NCBI GenBank assembly: GCA_020024915.1
Contig: JAHHSZ010000038.1
Span: 1 to 16,794, forward strand
Length of the DNA: 16,794 nt
Source of the DNA: Fusobacterium sp.
GTDB lineage: Bacteria > Fusobacteriota > Fusobacteriia > Fusobacteriales > Fusobacteriaceae
Direction of reading: 5' to 3'
Within the stretch, counting starts at the first letter, position 1; the number at the start of each line of letters is the position of its first letter. Made by a program: the position numbers and the translations under genes. The notes under the pieces were generated by a model. That model did no database searches and was not told the DNA's origin. It saw nothing but the letters and a program-made list of their open reading frames with translations. Below, piece by piece: positions 6,779 through 13,530 of the stretch.

Positions 6779-6798
6779 CATTTTTATACCCTCTCTTC
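6756..6798. repeat. 10-bp perfect inverted repeat between pstS and phoB
   Basis: GAAGAGAGGG (6756-6765) and CCCTCTCTTC (6789-6798) are perfect complements. An inner AAAAA/TTTTT pair (6769-6773 and 6780-6785 region) lets the element fold as a long hairpin. No U-tract follows on either strand, so it is not a standard intrinsic terminator. In RNA it may attenuate or stabilise the transcript between pstS and phoB; in DNA its arms bracket the probable phoB -35 and could be an operator. Confidence 0.6.
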
Positions 6799-6823
6799 AT
6801 AGATATATTATATTTTTTAAGCT

Positions 6824-7669
6824 TTATTTTACAGGAACAAATCCCTCTTCTTTAACAATTCCCTGTCCTTTTGGAGAAAGTGCATAATCTACAAGTTTAT
6901 TAATATCTTCTTCTGCATTCTTATCTACATACCAGTACACTTCTCTAGCTATTGGGTATGTTTTATTTGATACATTTTCTGGTGTTGCTTCTACTCCATC
7001 TACTTTTATAGATTCTACTGTGCTATCCATATAACCCATTCCTATATACCCAATAGCATTTTTATTAACCTTTATCTCCTGTTTTATTGCCTCGTTAGAT
7101 GGCATATACAAAGTTTTTGCTCCATACTCTAACTCTTTTTTAGTATTATTCTCTCTGATAATATGCTCCTTAAAAAATTCATGTGTCCCAGATGATGAAT
7201 CTCTAGATAGTACTACTATTGGTGCATCCTCTCCACCTATCTCCTTCCAGTTACTGATTTCACCTCTAAATATTTTTCCCAATGTTATATCATCAATATC
7301 TTTTACAGAGTTTGAAAGGTTTGCTACTATTGTTATTCCATCAAATCCTAAAACTACCTCTCTTACATCTATTCCCTTGCTTTTTGCCATAGAGATCTCT
7401 TTTTCTTTTATATTTCTTGAAGCCATAGCAATATCAGTTGTTCCATTTAAAAGTGATGATATTCCAACTCCAGAACCTCCACCTGTAACTGCTATTCTTG
7501 CCCCTCTATTTTCCTTCATATAATTTTCAGCTATTGATTGAGATACATTTAATATAGTATCTGATCCTTTAGCTTGTATCACTTTTGATCTTGCCTCTGC
7601 AACAGTAGAAGCTGACAACATTCCTCCAACTATTAAGATACTAAACAACCCTTTTTTTAAGATATTCAT
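6824..7669 (-). CDS. pstS: Periplasmic phosphate-binding protein PstS
   Basis: A 281-residue precursor. Residues 1-26 are a Sec signal peptide ending AEA, with no lipobox cysteine, so the mature protein should be free in the periplasm as in diderms. Phosphate-contact segments are visible: GSDT (35-38), TGGGSGVG (62-69) and RDSSSGTHEFF (156-166). It captures inorganic phosphate for the PstCAB permease. GGAGGG precedes the ATG. It is divergent from pstC and shares the box-containing intergenic region with it; phoB and phoR follow downstream. The leftward Pho boxes at 7724-7762 predict induction under phosphate limitation. Confidence 0.96.
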   Translation of the reverse strand: MNILKKGLFSILIVGGMLSASTVAEARSKVIQAKGSDTILNVSQSIAENYMKENRGARIAVTGGGSGVGISSLLNGTTDIAMASRNIKEKEISMAKSKGIDVREVVLGFDGITIVANLSNSVKDIDDITLGKIFRGEISNWKEIGGEDAPIVVLSRDSSSGTHEFFKEHIIRENNTKKELEYGAKTLYMPSNEAIKQEIKVNKNAIGYIGMGYMDSTVESIKVDGVEATPENVSNKTYPIAREVYWYVDKNAEEDINKLVDYALSPKGQGIVKEEGFVPVK

Positions 7670-7708
7670 TCTTATCCCTCCAAATTTTTATTTCTTGTTT
7701 ATGTCATT

Positions 7709-7762
7709 AATATACAGTGTCTATGTAAATTGATTATTAATCTAGTGTAAATTTTATGTAAA
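7709..7762 (-). promoter_or_regulatory. Four Pho boxes and -10 of the pstS promoter
   Basis: Read on the minus strand, TTTACA (7762-7757), TTTACA (7751-7746), TTAATA (7740-7735) and TTTACA (7729-7724) recur at an exact 11-bp step. They are followed, 9 bases later, by a -10 TATATT (7714-7709). TT(A/T)ACA repeats with 5-base spacers are the known PhoP box of Bacillus, and PhoB boxes of other bacteria have the same 11-bp geometry. No good -35 is present, as expected for an activated promoter. Confidence 0.8.
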
Positions 7763-7768
7763 TATTTT

Positions 7769-7822
7769 TTTACACAGAATTTACATTGAATTAATACTGT
7801 TTTTACACTGTTAAGATAATAT
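7769..7822 (+). promoter_or_regulatory. Four Pho boxes and -10 of the pstCAB-phoU promoter
   Basis: TTTACA (7769-7774), TTTACA (7780-7785), TTAATA (7791-7796) and TTTACA (7802-7807) recur at an exact 11-bp step. A -10-like TAATAT (7817-7822) lies 9 bases after the last box; TATAGT at 7820-7825 is an alternative. Order, spacing and the weak third box mirror the pstS array on the other strand, so one regulator should turn on both arms of the locus. Confidence 0.8.
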
Positions 7823-7861
7823 AGTTATGTATTTAATATATAGATTTTTTAGGAGGTTTTT

Positions 7862-8734
7862 ATGCAATGCATAAGAAAATTTAAAGATGGTGTAATGAAG
7901 CATCTTCTTTTTGGGATAGGAGTATCTAATATTATAATTATATTTTTAATTTTCCTATTCATATTATCAAATGGAATAAAATTTTTTAACTCATACTCTG
8001 TAACTGATTTTATTTTTGGAAAAAAATGGATATCACTCTCTGAACTATATGGACTTTTACCACTTCTAGTTGGTTCATTTTGGGTAGTGATTGTAGCTCT
8101 TTTAATAGCTGTTCCCATCGGGATTCTTACAGCTATTTACATAGCTGAATATGCTTCTCCAAAAGTGAAAACTTTTATGAAAATAATTATTGAAACTATG
8201 TCTGCTATTCCCTCTGTTGTACTTGGATTTATTGGACTATATGTATTATCTGGACCTATAAAGGAGATGTTTAACTTAACAAGTGGTCTCACTGCTTTAA
8301 CTGGTGGAATCATGTTAGCATTTATGGCTATTCCGACTATTGTAAGTATAGCTGATGATTCTTTAGAAGCTCTTGACAAGTCTTATAAAGAAGCTTCTCT
8401 AGCTTTGGGAGCTAACTCTGTTGAAACAATTTTTAACGTACTTTTACCAGCAGCTTTTCCAGGAATATTTGCTGGGGTTATGTTAGGATTTGGAAGAATT
8501 ATTGGAGAGACTTTAACAGTTCTTATGATCACAGGTAACTCTCCTATCTTAGCTACTTCCCCTCTCTCTCCAGTGAGAACTCTTACAGCTACAATAGCAG
8601 CTGAAATGGGAGAGGTAGTTCAAGGAAGTACTCACTACTATGCACTTTTTACAATTGGTATAGTCCTTTTTATTATAAGTTTCATTACCAACTGTATCGC
8701 TGAAAAGTTTATACAAAAAGCTAGAGAACTTTAA
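7862..8734 (+). CDS. pstC: Phosphate ABC transporter permease PstC
   Basis: A 290-residue inner-membrane permease with about six membrane helices, the first at about 14-40. The cytoplasmic EAA loop that docks on PstB is at about 177-201 (EASLALGANS to LPAAFPG), followed by the GRIIGETLTV block characteristic of PstC. AGGAGG at 7851-7856 lies 5 bases before the ATG. It is the first gene of the rightward pstCAB-phoU operon and its stop meets the pstA region directly. Confidence 0.96.
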   Translation: MQCIRKFKDGVMKHLLFGIGVSNIIIIFLIFLFILSNGIKFFNSYSVTDFIFGKKWISLSELYGLLPLLVGSFWVVIVALLIAVPIGILTAIYIAEYASPKVKTFMKIIIETMSAIPSVVLGFIGLYVLSGPIKEMFNLTSGLTALTGGIMLAFMAIPTIVSIADDSLEALDKSYKEASLALGANSVETIFNVLLPAAFPGIFAGVMLGFGRIIGETLTVLMITGNSPILATSPLSPVRTLTATIAAEMGEVVQGSTHYYALFTIGIVLFIISFITNCIAEKFIQKAREL

Positions 8735-8745
8735 TGGAGGAAAAA

Positions 8746-9591
8746 ATGTTTATTTTAAAAAAATCAAAAGCTAAATTTTTAGAGAATCTGATAAAAATTA
8801 TTACTCTAATCTCAGTAATCCCAATATTTCTAATTATTGGATATATACTTTATACAGGTATTCCTGCAATATCTTGGAGCTTCTTAACTGAGATGCCTAG
8901 TGATGGAATGAGGGCTGGAGGAATATTCCCTGCTATAGTTGGAACTCTTTGGCTTACACTGGGAACTATCATAATATCTGTTCCTTTTGGAGTACTGACT
9001 GGAGTCTATCTTGTAGAATATGCTAAGGATAATCTTCTTACAAGAATTATTAATCTTACCATAATTAATTTAGCTGGTATACCAAGTATAATTTACGGAC
9101 TTTTTGGTATGGCACTTTTCGTTATATTTTTAAACTTTGATGTTTCGATTTTATCTGGATCATTAACACTTGGAATTATGTGTTTACCTGTTATTATCAC
9201 TGCTACTCGAGAATCTCTTTTAGCTATTCCGAAACATCTAAGAGAGTCTTCTCTAGCTCTTGGAGCTACAAAATGGGAGACAATTACAAAAGTTATTCTT
9301 CCTGCTGCTATGCCTGGAATTTTAACTGGAGTTATTTTGAGTATATCTAGAGCTGCTGGAGAGACAGCACCTATAATGTTTACAGCTGTTGCCTTCTATC
9401 TTCCATTTTTACCATTAACTTATTGGGATCAGGTTATGGCTCTACCATACCACCTCTATGTAATTTCAACACAAGTTCCAAATATGCCAGCTGCTTATAT
9501 GAGTGGTACTCTATTTGTCCTTGTTGTAATTACAATAAGCTTCAATCTACTTGGTGCTTTTATCAGGTATAGATTTAATTCACAAAAATAA
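8746..9591 (+). CDS. pstA: Phosphate ABC transporter permease PstA
   Basis: A 281-residue partner permease of PstC. It has a first helix at about residues 16-40, the FPAIVGTLWLT segment, the EAA loop ESSLALGATKWET to LPAAMPG, and the RAAGETAPIMFTA block typical of PstA. The start was set at the ATG at 8746 because GGAGG (8736-8740) lies 5 bases upstream. An upstream in-frame ATG at 8734 overlaps the pstC stop and would add only MEEK without its own ribosome binding site. Together with PstC it forms the phosphate channel. Confidence 0.94.
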   Translation: MFILKKSKAKFLENLIKIITLISVIPIFLIIGYILYTGIPAISWSFLTEMPSDGMRAGGIFPAIVGTLWLTLGTIIISVPFGVLTGVYLVEYAKDNLLTRIINLTIINLAGIPSIIYGLFGMALFVIFLNFDVSILSGSLTLGIMCLPVIITATRESLLAIPKHLRESSLALGATKWETITKVILPAAMPGILTGVILSISRAAGETAPIMFTAVAFYLPFLPLTYWDQVMALPYHLYVISTQVPNMPAAYMSGTLFVLVVITISFNLLGAFIRYRFNSQK

Positions 9592-9624
9592 TAATATTCA
9601 ATTGATATAAATTAGGAGGAAAAG

Positions 9625-10389
9625 ATGAATTCTAACGACACTAGAATTTTAGTAAAAGATTTTAACTTTTATTATGGTGATTTCAAAGCTTTAAAAGATA
9701 TTAACATGGAGATTAAAAAAAATAAGGTCACTGCACTAATCGGACCTTCTGGGTGTGGAAAATCTACATTTTTAAGATCTATCAACAGAATGAATGATCT
9801 AATTCCAAATGTAAAATATGAGGGAAACATTCTTTTTGATGGAAAGAATATTTTTGATAAAGATTATGATATTGTCGAACTTAGAAAAAAGGTGGGAATG
9901 GTATTTCAAAAACCAAATCCATTTCCAAAAAGTATCTATGAAAACTTAGTTTATGCTCCAAAACTACATGGTGAAAAAAATAAAGATAAACTTGATGAGA
10001 TTGTTGAAAACTCTTTGAGATCAGTTGCTCTTTGGGACGAGGTAAAAGATAAACTACACAAATCATCTCTTGGATTATCTGGTGGACAACAACAGAGACT
10101 ATGTATAGCAAGAGCTATCTCCATAAATCCAGAGATCCTATTGATGGATGAGCCTACTTCAGCTCTAGATCCAATCTCAACAGCTAAAATAGAGGAGCTT
10201 ATCAGACAACTTGAAGAGAAATATAGTATAATTATCGTTACTCACAATATGCAACAAGCCTCAAGAATATCTGAATATACTGGTTTCTTCTATCAAGGTG
10301 TGCTAGAGGAATTTGATAAAACAGAACTTATCTTTACTACACCGCATAAGAAAAAAACAGAAGACTATATTACAGGAAAATTTGGATAG
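9625..10389 (+). CDS. pstB: Phosphate ABC transporter ATPase PstB
   Basis: A 254-residue ABC ATPase that powers phosphate import. Walker A GPSGCGKST is at 40-48, the Q-loop Gln at 95 in VFQKPNPFP, signature LSGGQQQR at 151-158, Walker B ILLMDEP at 171-177 and switch His207 in VTHNMQQA. The KPNPFPKSIYENL stretch is specific to PstB. AGGAGG lies just before the ATG. The usual N-terminal length and all catalytic residues are present, so it should be functional. Confidence 0.97.
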   Translation: MNSNDTRILVKDFNFYYGDFKALKDINMEIKKNKVTALIGPSGCGKSTFLRSINRMNDLIPNVKYEGNILFDGKNIFDKDYDIVELRKKVGMVFQKPNPFPKSIYENLVYAPKLHGEKNKDKLDEIVENSLRSVALWDEVKDKLHKSSLGLSGGQQQRLCIARAISINPEILLMDEPTSALDPISTAKIEELIRQLEEKYSIIIVTHNMQQASRISEYTGFFYQGVLEEFDKTELIFTTPHKKKTEDYITGKFG

Positions 10390-10401
10390 GAGGATTTATT
10401 T

Positions 10402-11088
10402 ATGAGAAATTTAGAGGAAAGTATAAAAGATTTGAACGAACATTATCTTGAACTTTTGAAAAATTTAAATAGAGTTCTAGATATAAATCTTGAGATGTTA
10501 GAAAGATCTAATTTGGATAAGACTCTATATGGTGAGTGTCTAGTTACAGAGAATACTATTAATAATTTTGAAGTGAAGATAAAAGAGGATTCTATCTTTA
10601 CAATAGCTAGATTTCAGCCAGCAGCTAGTAATCTAAGACTTCTTATTATGCTTATCAATAGTGCTAGAGTAATTGAAAGAATGGGAGATATTTTAAAATC
10701 AAACTTAAAAATAATTAAAAATATTGAAACTACCTCTCCTGAAATGAAACCATATCTAAAGGATATAATCTTTCCAATTGCTAAAAAAACAAAAAATATC
10801 TACGAAGGATATATCAATGCTTTTATAAAAAGTGATGAAAAAACTCTATTCACTCTTCTGACTATGGATGAGGAGATTGATGAATTAACTAGGACAGATA
10901 TTTGTGATATTGTTGAAATTATGAAGAAAAATTCTAAAAATATTGAAGGTGGAACTGATCTTATTGTACTTTGTAAGAAATTTGAAAGATTTGCTGACCA
11001 TATTTTACACTTAGTTTTTGATCTGATCTATATACTGAAAGGTAAGGATATGAGAAAGGTTGAACTATTAGAAGATAAAAAAATTTAA
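10402..11088 (+). CDS. phoU: Phosphate signalling protein PhoU
   Basis: A 228-residue, all-helical cytosolic protein made of two related three-helix bundles. The metal-binding ExxxD signatures appear once in each half: ERMGD at 92-96 and ERFADH at 195-200. ARFQPAASNLRLL (69-81) is the typical PhoU segment. AGGAGG lies shortly before the ATG and overlaps the end of pstB. PhoU links the Pst transporter to PhoR and keeps the Pho response off when phosphate is plentiful. No terminator follows within 200 bases; the first is at 11295-11328. Confidence 0.95.
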   Translation: MRNLEESIKDLNEHYLELLKNLNRVLDINLEMLERSNLDKTLYGECLVTENTINNFEVKIKEDSIFTIARFQPAASNLRLLIMLINSARVIERMGDILKSNLKIIKNIETTSPEMKPYLKDIIFPIAKKTKNIYEGYINAFIKSDEKTLFTLLTMDEEIDELTRTDICDIVEIMKKNSKNIEGGTDLIVLCKKFERFADHILHLVFDLIYILKGKDMRKVELLEDKKI

Positions 11089-11096
11089 AAATATAT

Positions 11097-11125
11097 TTGA
11101 CTTTTTCATTTTAATATGTTATATA
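11097..11125 (+). promoter_or_regulatory. Promoter after phoU, driving the leader ORF and M20 gene
   Basis: TTGACT (11097-11102) and TATATA (11120-11125) are separated by 17 bp. The start point would be near 11132, giving a leader of about 220 bases before the M20 start codon. Confidence 0.6.
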
Positions 11126-11158
11126 TATCTCAAGTAAAACATTTTAAGGAGGAGAGTT

Positions 11159-11254
11159 ATGTTACTAAGGACATTAAAGTTAAGGACAATTTATAGACAA
11201 ATAAATACCTTATCTTTTAGTATGCCTAAGTATCATTGTACTCTAAGCTTGTAG
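11159..11254 (+). CDS. Possible 31-residue leader peptide or small protein
   Basis: ATG at 11159 lies 6 bases after AAGGAGG (11146-11152), one of the strongest ribosome binding sites in the window. It begins 34 bases after the -10 of the promoter at 11097-11125. The product would start MLLRTLKLRTIYRQINTLSF, is basic, has one cysteine near its end, and has no recognised family. Its stop codon (11252-11254) falls inside a hairpin (11247-11267, GCTTGTAGA and TCTACTAGC with one mismatch). An intrinsic terminator follows at 11295-11328, and the M20 gene starts 25 bases after that. This layout fits a translated attenuator leader. A free-standing small protein or a coincidental ORF within a small RNA is also possible. 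Confidence 0.45.
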   Translation: MLLRTLKLRTIYRQINTLSFSMPKYHCTLSL

Positions 11255-11294
11255 ATTTTCTACTAGCATTGTTTTTGTATATCAAATTTTATGA

Positions 11295-11328
11295 GTCAAT
11301 ACACTTTTAAGGTGTATTGGCTTTTTTT
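11295..11328 (+). terminator. Intrinsic terminator upstream of the M20 gene
   Basis: GTCAATACAC (11295-11304) pairs with GTGTATTGGC (11312-11321) over 10 positions, followed by seven T residues. Only 24 bases separate the T-run from the M20 ATG, too little for a separate promoter. It may end the leader transcript conditionally, and may also stop read-through from pstCAB-phoU. Confidence 0.82.
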
Positions 11329-11352
11329 ATCTTAAAATATCTGGAGGGAATT

Positions 11353-12528
11353 ATGAAACAATTAAAAGAACAACTTTCTACACTTTTTGACAAATATCTT
11401 GATGAGTTTAAAGAGATTAACGAGTATATCTACAACAATCCTGAAATTGGGAAACAGGAGTTTAAAGCTTGTGAAATCTTAAGCAACACACTTAAGAAGT
11501 ATGGTTTTGAAACAACTGTTAATTATGCTAATATTCCAACTGCATTTCTTGGTAAATTCTCAAGTGGAAAGAATGGGCCTAAAATAGCTATCCTTGCCGA
11601 ATATGATGCTCTTCCTGAGATTGGACACGGATGTGGACACAATATTTTTGGAGTTACTAGTATTGCTACTGGAATTTTATTAAAAGAGGTTATGCAAGAT
11701 ACAATTGGAGAGATACTTGTAATTGGGACTCCTGCTGAAGAGACTTTTGGAGCTAAGGTAGAAATGGCTGAACTTGGAATTTTTGATGATATAGATATAG
11801 CTATGGCAGTACATCCCACTGGTGAATCTCACAAAAGAAGTGGTTCTTCTCAAGCTATGGAAGCTATACAATTTACTTTTAAAGGAAAGACAGCCCATGC
11901 TGCTGCATCTCCTCACGAAGGAATAAATGCCTTAGATGGAGTAATAACATTATTTAACTCTATCAATGCACTTAGACAGCAGATTCTTGAGACTTCTAGA
12001 ATACATGGAATAATAAGTAATGGTGGTGAAGCTGCTAACATCATTCCAGATCTTGCTGTTGCTAACTTCTATGTAAGAGCTAAAACACTTTCATATTTAA
12101 AAGAGTTGGTTGAAAAGGTTAAAAATTGTGCCAAAGGAGCTGCTCTAGCCACTGGTACTACTCTTGAGATTGAAAATTATGAAACTAGCTTTGCCAATCT
12201 TGTAACTAATAAAAAATTATCAGAAATATATGAGAAAAATTTAAAACTTCAAGGAGTGACTGAAATAGATGATGGTGGTTCTTCTGGTTCTACAGATATG
12301 GGAGATGTGAGCCATTGTTGTCCAACAATTCACCCCTATTTCCCATTGACTAAAGCTCACCTCATAGGTCACAGTGTTGAATTTGCTAATGCCACTATAC
12401 AATCTGAAGCTTATATTGGAATGAAAGAAGCTACTCTAGCAATGGCTCTTACAGCTATGGATATCTTCAATAATAAAGATCTTCTTGCAGAGATCAAAAC
12501 AGAATTTATCAACAATAAAAATTTATAA
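11353..12528 (+). CDS. M20-family metal-dependent amidohydrolase/peptidase (AbgB-like)
   Basis: A 391-residue cytosolic enzyme of the M20D group, which hydrolyses amide bonds of N-acyl amino acids or short peptides such as p-aminobenzoyl-glutamate. LAEYDALPEIGHGCGHN (81-97) carries the metal-binding Cys94 and His96. TPAEE (126-130) holds the catalytic and metal-binding glutamates, and the metal-ligand His154 is in AVHPT. The dimerisation lid spans about 170-290 (KGKTAHAAASPHEG at its start). The start was set at the ATG at 11353 because GGAGGG (11343-11348) precedes it; in-frame codons further upstream run into the terminator. The exact substrate cannot be told. An orphan binding-protein gene follows 27 bases later and is probably co-transcribed. 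Confidence 0.9.
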   Translation: MKQLKEQLSTLFDKYLDEFKEINEYIYNNPEIGKQEFKACEILSNTLKKYGFETTVNYANIPTAFLGKFSSGKNGPKIAILAEYDALPEIGHGCGHNIFGVTSIATGILLKEVMQDTIGEILVIGTPAEETFGAKVEMAELGIFDDIDIAMAVHPTGESHKRSGSSQAMEAIQFTFKGKTAHAAASPHEGINALDGVITLFNSINALRQQILETSRIHGIISNGGEAANIIPDLAVANFYVRAKTLSYLKELVEKVKNCAKGAALATGTTLEIENYETSFANLVTNKKLSEIYEKNLKLQGVTEIDDGGSSGSTDMGDVSHCCPTIHPYFPLTKAHLIGHSVEFANATIQSEAYIGMKEATLAMALTAMDIFNNKDLLAEIKTEFINNKNL

Positions 12529-12555
12529 TTATATTTAAAACATGGAGGGATTTTT

Positions 12556-13308
12556 ATGAAAAAACTTATTTTATCTTTAATGGTGCTTTTATCTTCGCTT
12601 TCATTTTCTGCTAAGAAATTTTATGTTGGTACTAATGCAGAATTTATGCCTTATGAATATCTTGAGAATGGAAAGATAGTTGGTTTTGATGTTGAACTTA
12701 TGGAAGCGATTGGTAAGGAATTAGACTATGAGATCGTTTGGAGTAATTTAGGATTTGATGGATTACTTCCAGCTTTACAAATGAAAAAAATTGATGCTGT
12801 TATTGCTGGTATGGGACAAACACCTGAAAGACAAAAAGCTGTTACATTTTCAATGCCATATATGTTAGTATCTTCAGATGAACACTATGTTATAGTCAAT
12901 GAGAATAACTCACTTACTCACAAAGAGGAGTTAAAAGGTAAAAAAGTAGGTGTACAAATTGGTACTGTACAGGAAGAGTTTACTAAGAAAATTGGTGGTA
13001 TACCTCAACTTTATAACTCTTGGACAGGTGCTTTAATGGATCTACAAAATAACAAAATTGATGCTGTTATCATTGCTGATGTATCTGGAGACGAGTATCT
13101 TAAAGTTATGAAAAAAATTAAAAAAATCGATGTTGTTATAGATGATCATCCAGGTGTTTCTATAGCTCTTAGAAAAGGAGAAACTGAACTAGCTGAAAAA
13201 ATTAACCAAGCTATTCTTACTCTTGATGCAAATGGAACTTATTTAAAACTTTTAGAAAAATATTTCCCAGAAAAAGTTGAAAAATATCATCAATTAAAAA
13301 ACAATTAA
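12556..13308 (+). CDS. Periplasmic solute-binding protein, family 3 (amino-acid type)
   Basis: A 250-residue precursor with a signal peptide at 1-18 (MKKLILSLMVLLSSLSFS, cleavage near SFSA) and no lipobox cysteine. The mature part has the family-3 fold of polar amino-acid ABC receptors. NAEFMPYEY is near the start, VGFDVELMEAIG at 42-53, and GMGQTPERQKAVTFSMPY at 85-102, where Arg92 would hold the ligand alpha-carboxylate. The KIDAVIAD-type hinge is at about 167-175. GGAGGG precedes the ATG. No permease or ATPase gene accompanies it, so it must use a transporter encoded elsewhere. Pairing with the M20 enzyme suggests uptake and cleavage of an amino-acid conjugate, which is inference. Confidence 0.9.
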   Translation: MKKLILSLMVLLSSLSFSAKKFYVGTNAEFMPYEYLENGKIVGFDVELMEAIGKELDYEIVWSNLGFDGLLPALQMKKIDAVIAGMGQTPERQKAVTFSMPYMLVSSDEHYVIVNENNSLTHKEELKGKKVGVQIGTVQEEFTKKIGGIPQLYNSWTGALMDLQNNKIDAVIIADVSGDEYLKVMKKIKKIDVVIDDHPGVSIALRKGETELAEKINQAILTLDANGTYLKLLEKYFPEKVEKYHQLKNN

Positions 13309-13370
13309 TAATATCATATTAATCACTTAATTATACATTAAAGACTTAAGTTCCAAATAAATAAACTTGT

Positions 13371-13417
13371 ACTGCACCTAAAATCTTAGATAACTAGGAT
13401 AGGAGGTGCAGTTTTTT
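13371..13417 (+). terminator. Intrinsic terminator of the M20 and binding-protein unit
   Basis: ACTGCACCT (13371-13379) and AGGTGCAGT (13404-13412) pair perfectly over 9 bp. The inner CTTAG/CTAGG region can extend the fold, and TTTTTT follows. It lies 63 bases after the binding-protein stop. Confidence 0.85.
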
Positions 13418-13530
13418 ATCAGGAAATTAACAAAAAAATATTAACTAAAAAAATAAAATTAAAACAAGTGATTTGGATGCGGGGTATTTTCGACAGTGTA
13501 ATAAATCCACAAAATTATTTACACTCTCAT
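13418..13530. other. Gene-free flank at the leader-distal end of the CRISPR array
   Basis: An AT-rich stretch without an ORF or recognisable repeat copy. A TCGACA at 13490-13495 also occurs in the array leader at 16497-16502. ATTTACACTCTCAT at 13517-13530 shares the first seven bases of the CRISPR repeat directly before repeat 1, but is too short and divergent to call a decayed repeat. Confidence 0.4.

Noticed and set aside
7849..8379. Minus-strand open frames opposite pstC
   Set aside because: They lie across the strongly supported pstC gene, one covering its ribosome binding site, and show no family features.
8734..8745. Start of pstA at the ATG overlapping the pstC stop
   Set aside because: The GGAGG at 8736-8740 lies downstream of it and fits the ATG at 8746; kept only as an alternative.
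9881..10111. Minus-strand open frame opposite pstB
   Set aside because: Antisense to the most conserved part of an ABC ATPase; no start signal.
11317..11352. Longer N-terminus for the M20 protein from a TTG at 11317
   Set aside because: It would begin inside the terminator stem, has no ribosome binding site, and adds residues unlike the family; the ATG at 11353 has GGAGGG.
11097..11352. Folate (THF) riboswitch upstream of an AbgB-like gene
   Set aside because: The folate-related neighbour made this attractive, but the sequence shows none of the conserved THF core I can recall; the ORF and terminator layout fits an attenuator better.
11523..11916. Minus-strand open frames opposite the M20 gene
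   Set aside because: Overlap each other and the conserved active-site region of the M20 enzyme; antisense shadows.
13517..13530. Possible decayed CRISPR repeat before repeat 1
   Set aside because: Only the first seven bases match and the distance to repeat 1 leaves no spacer; likely chance in AT-rich sequence.
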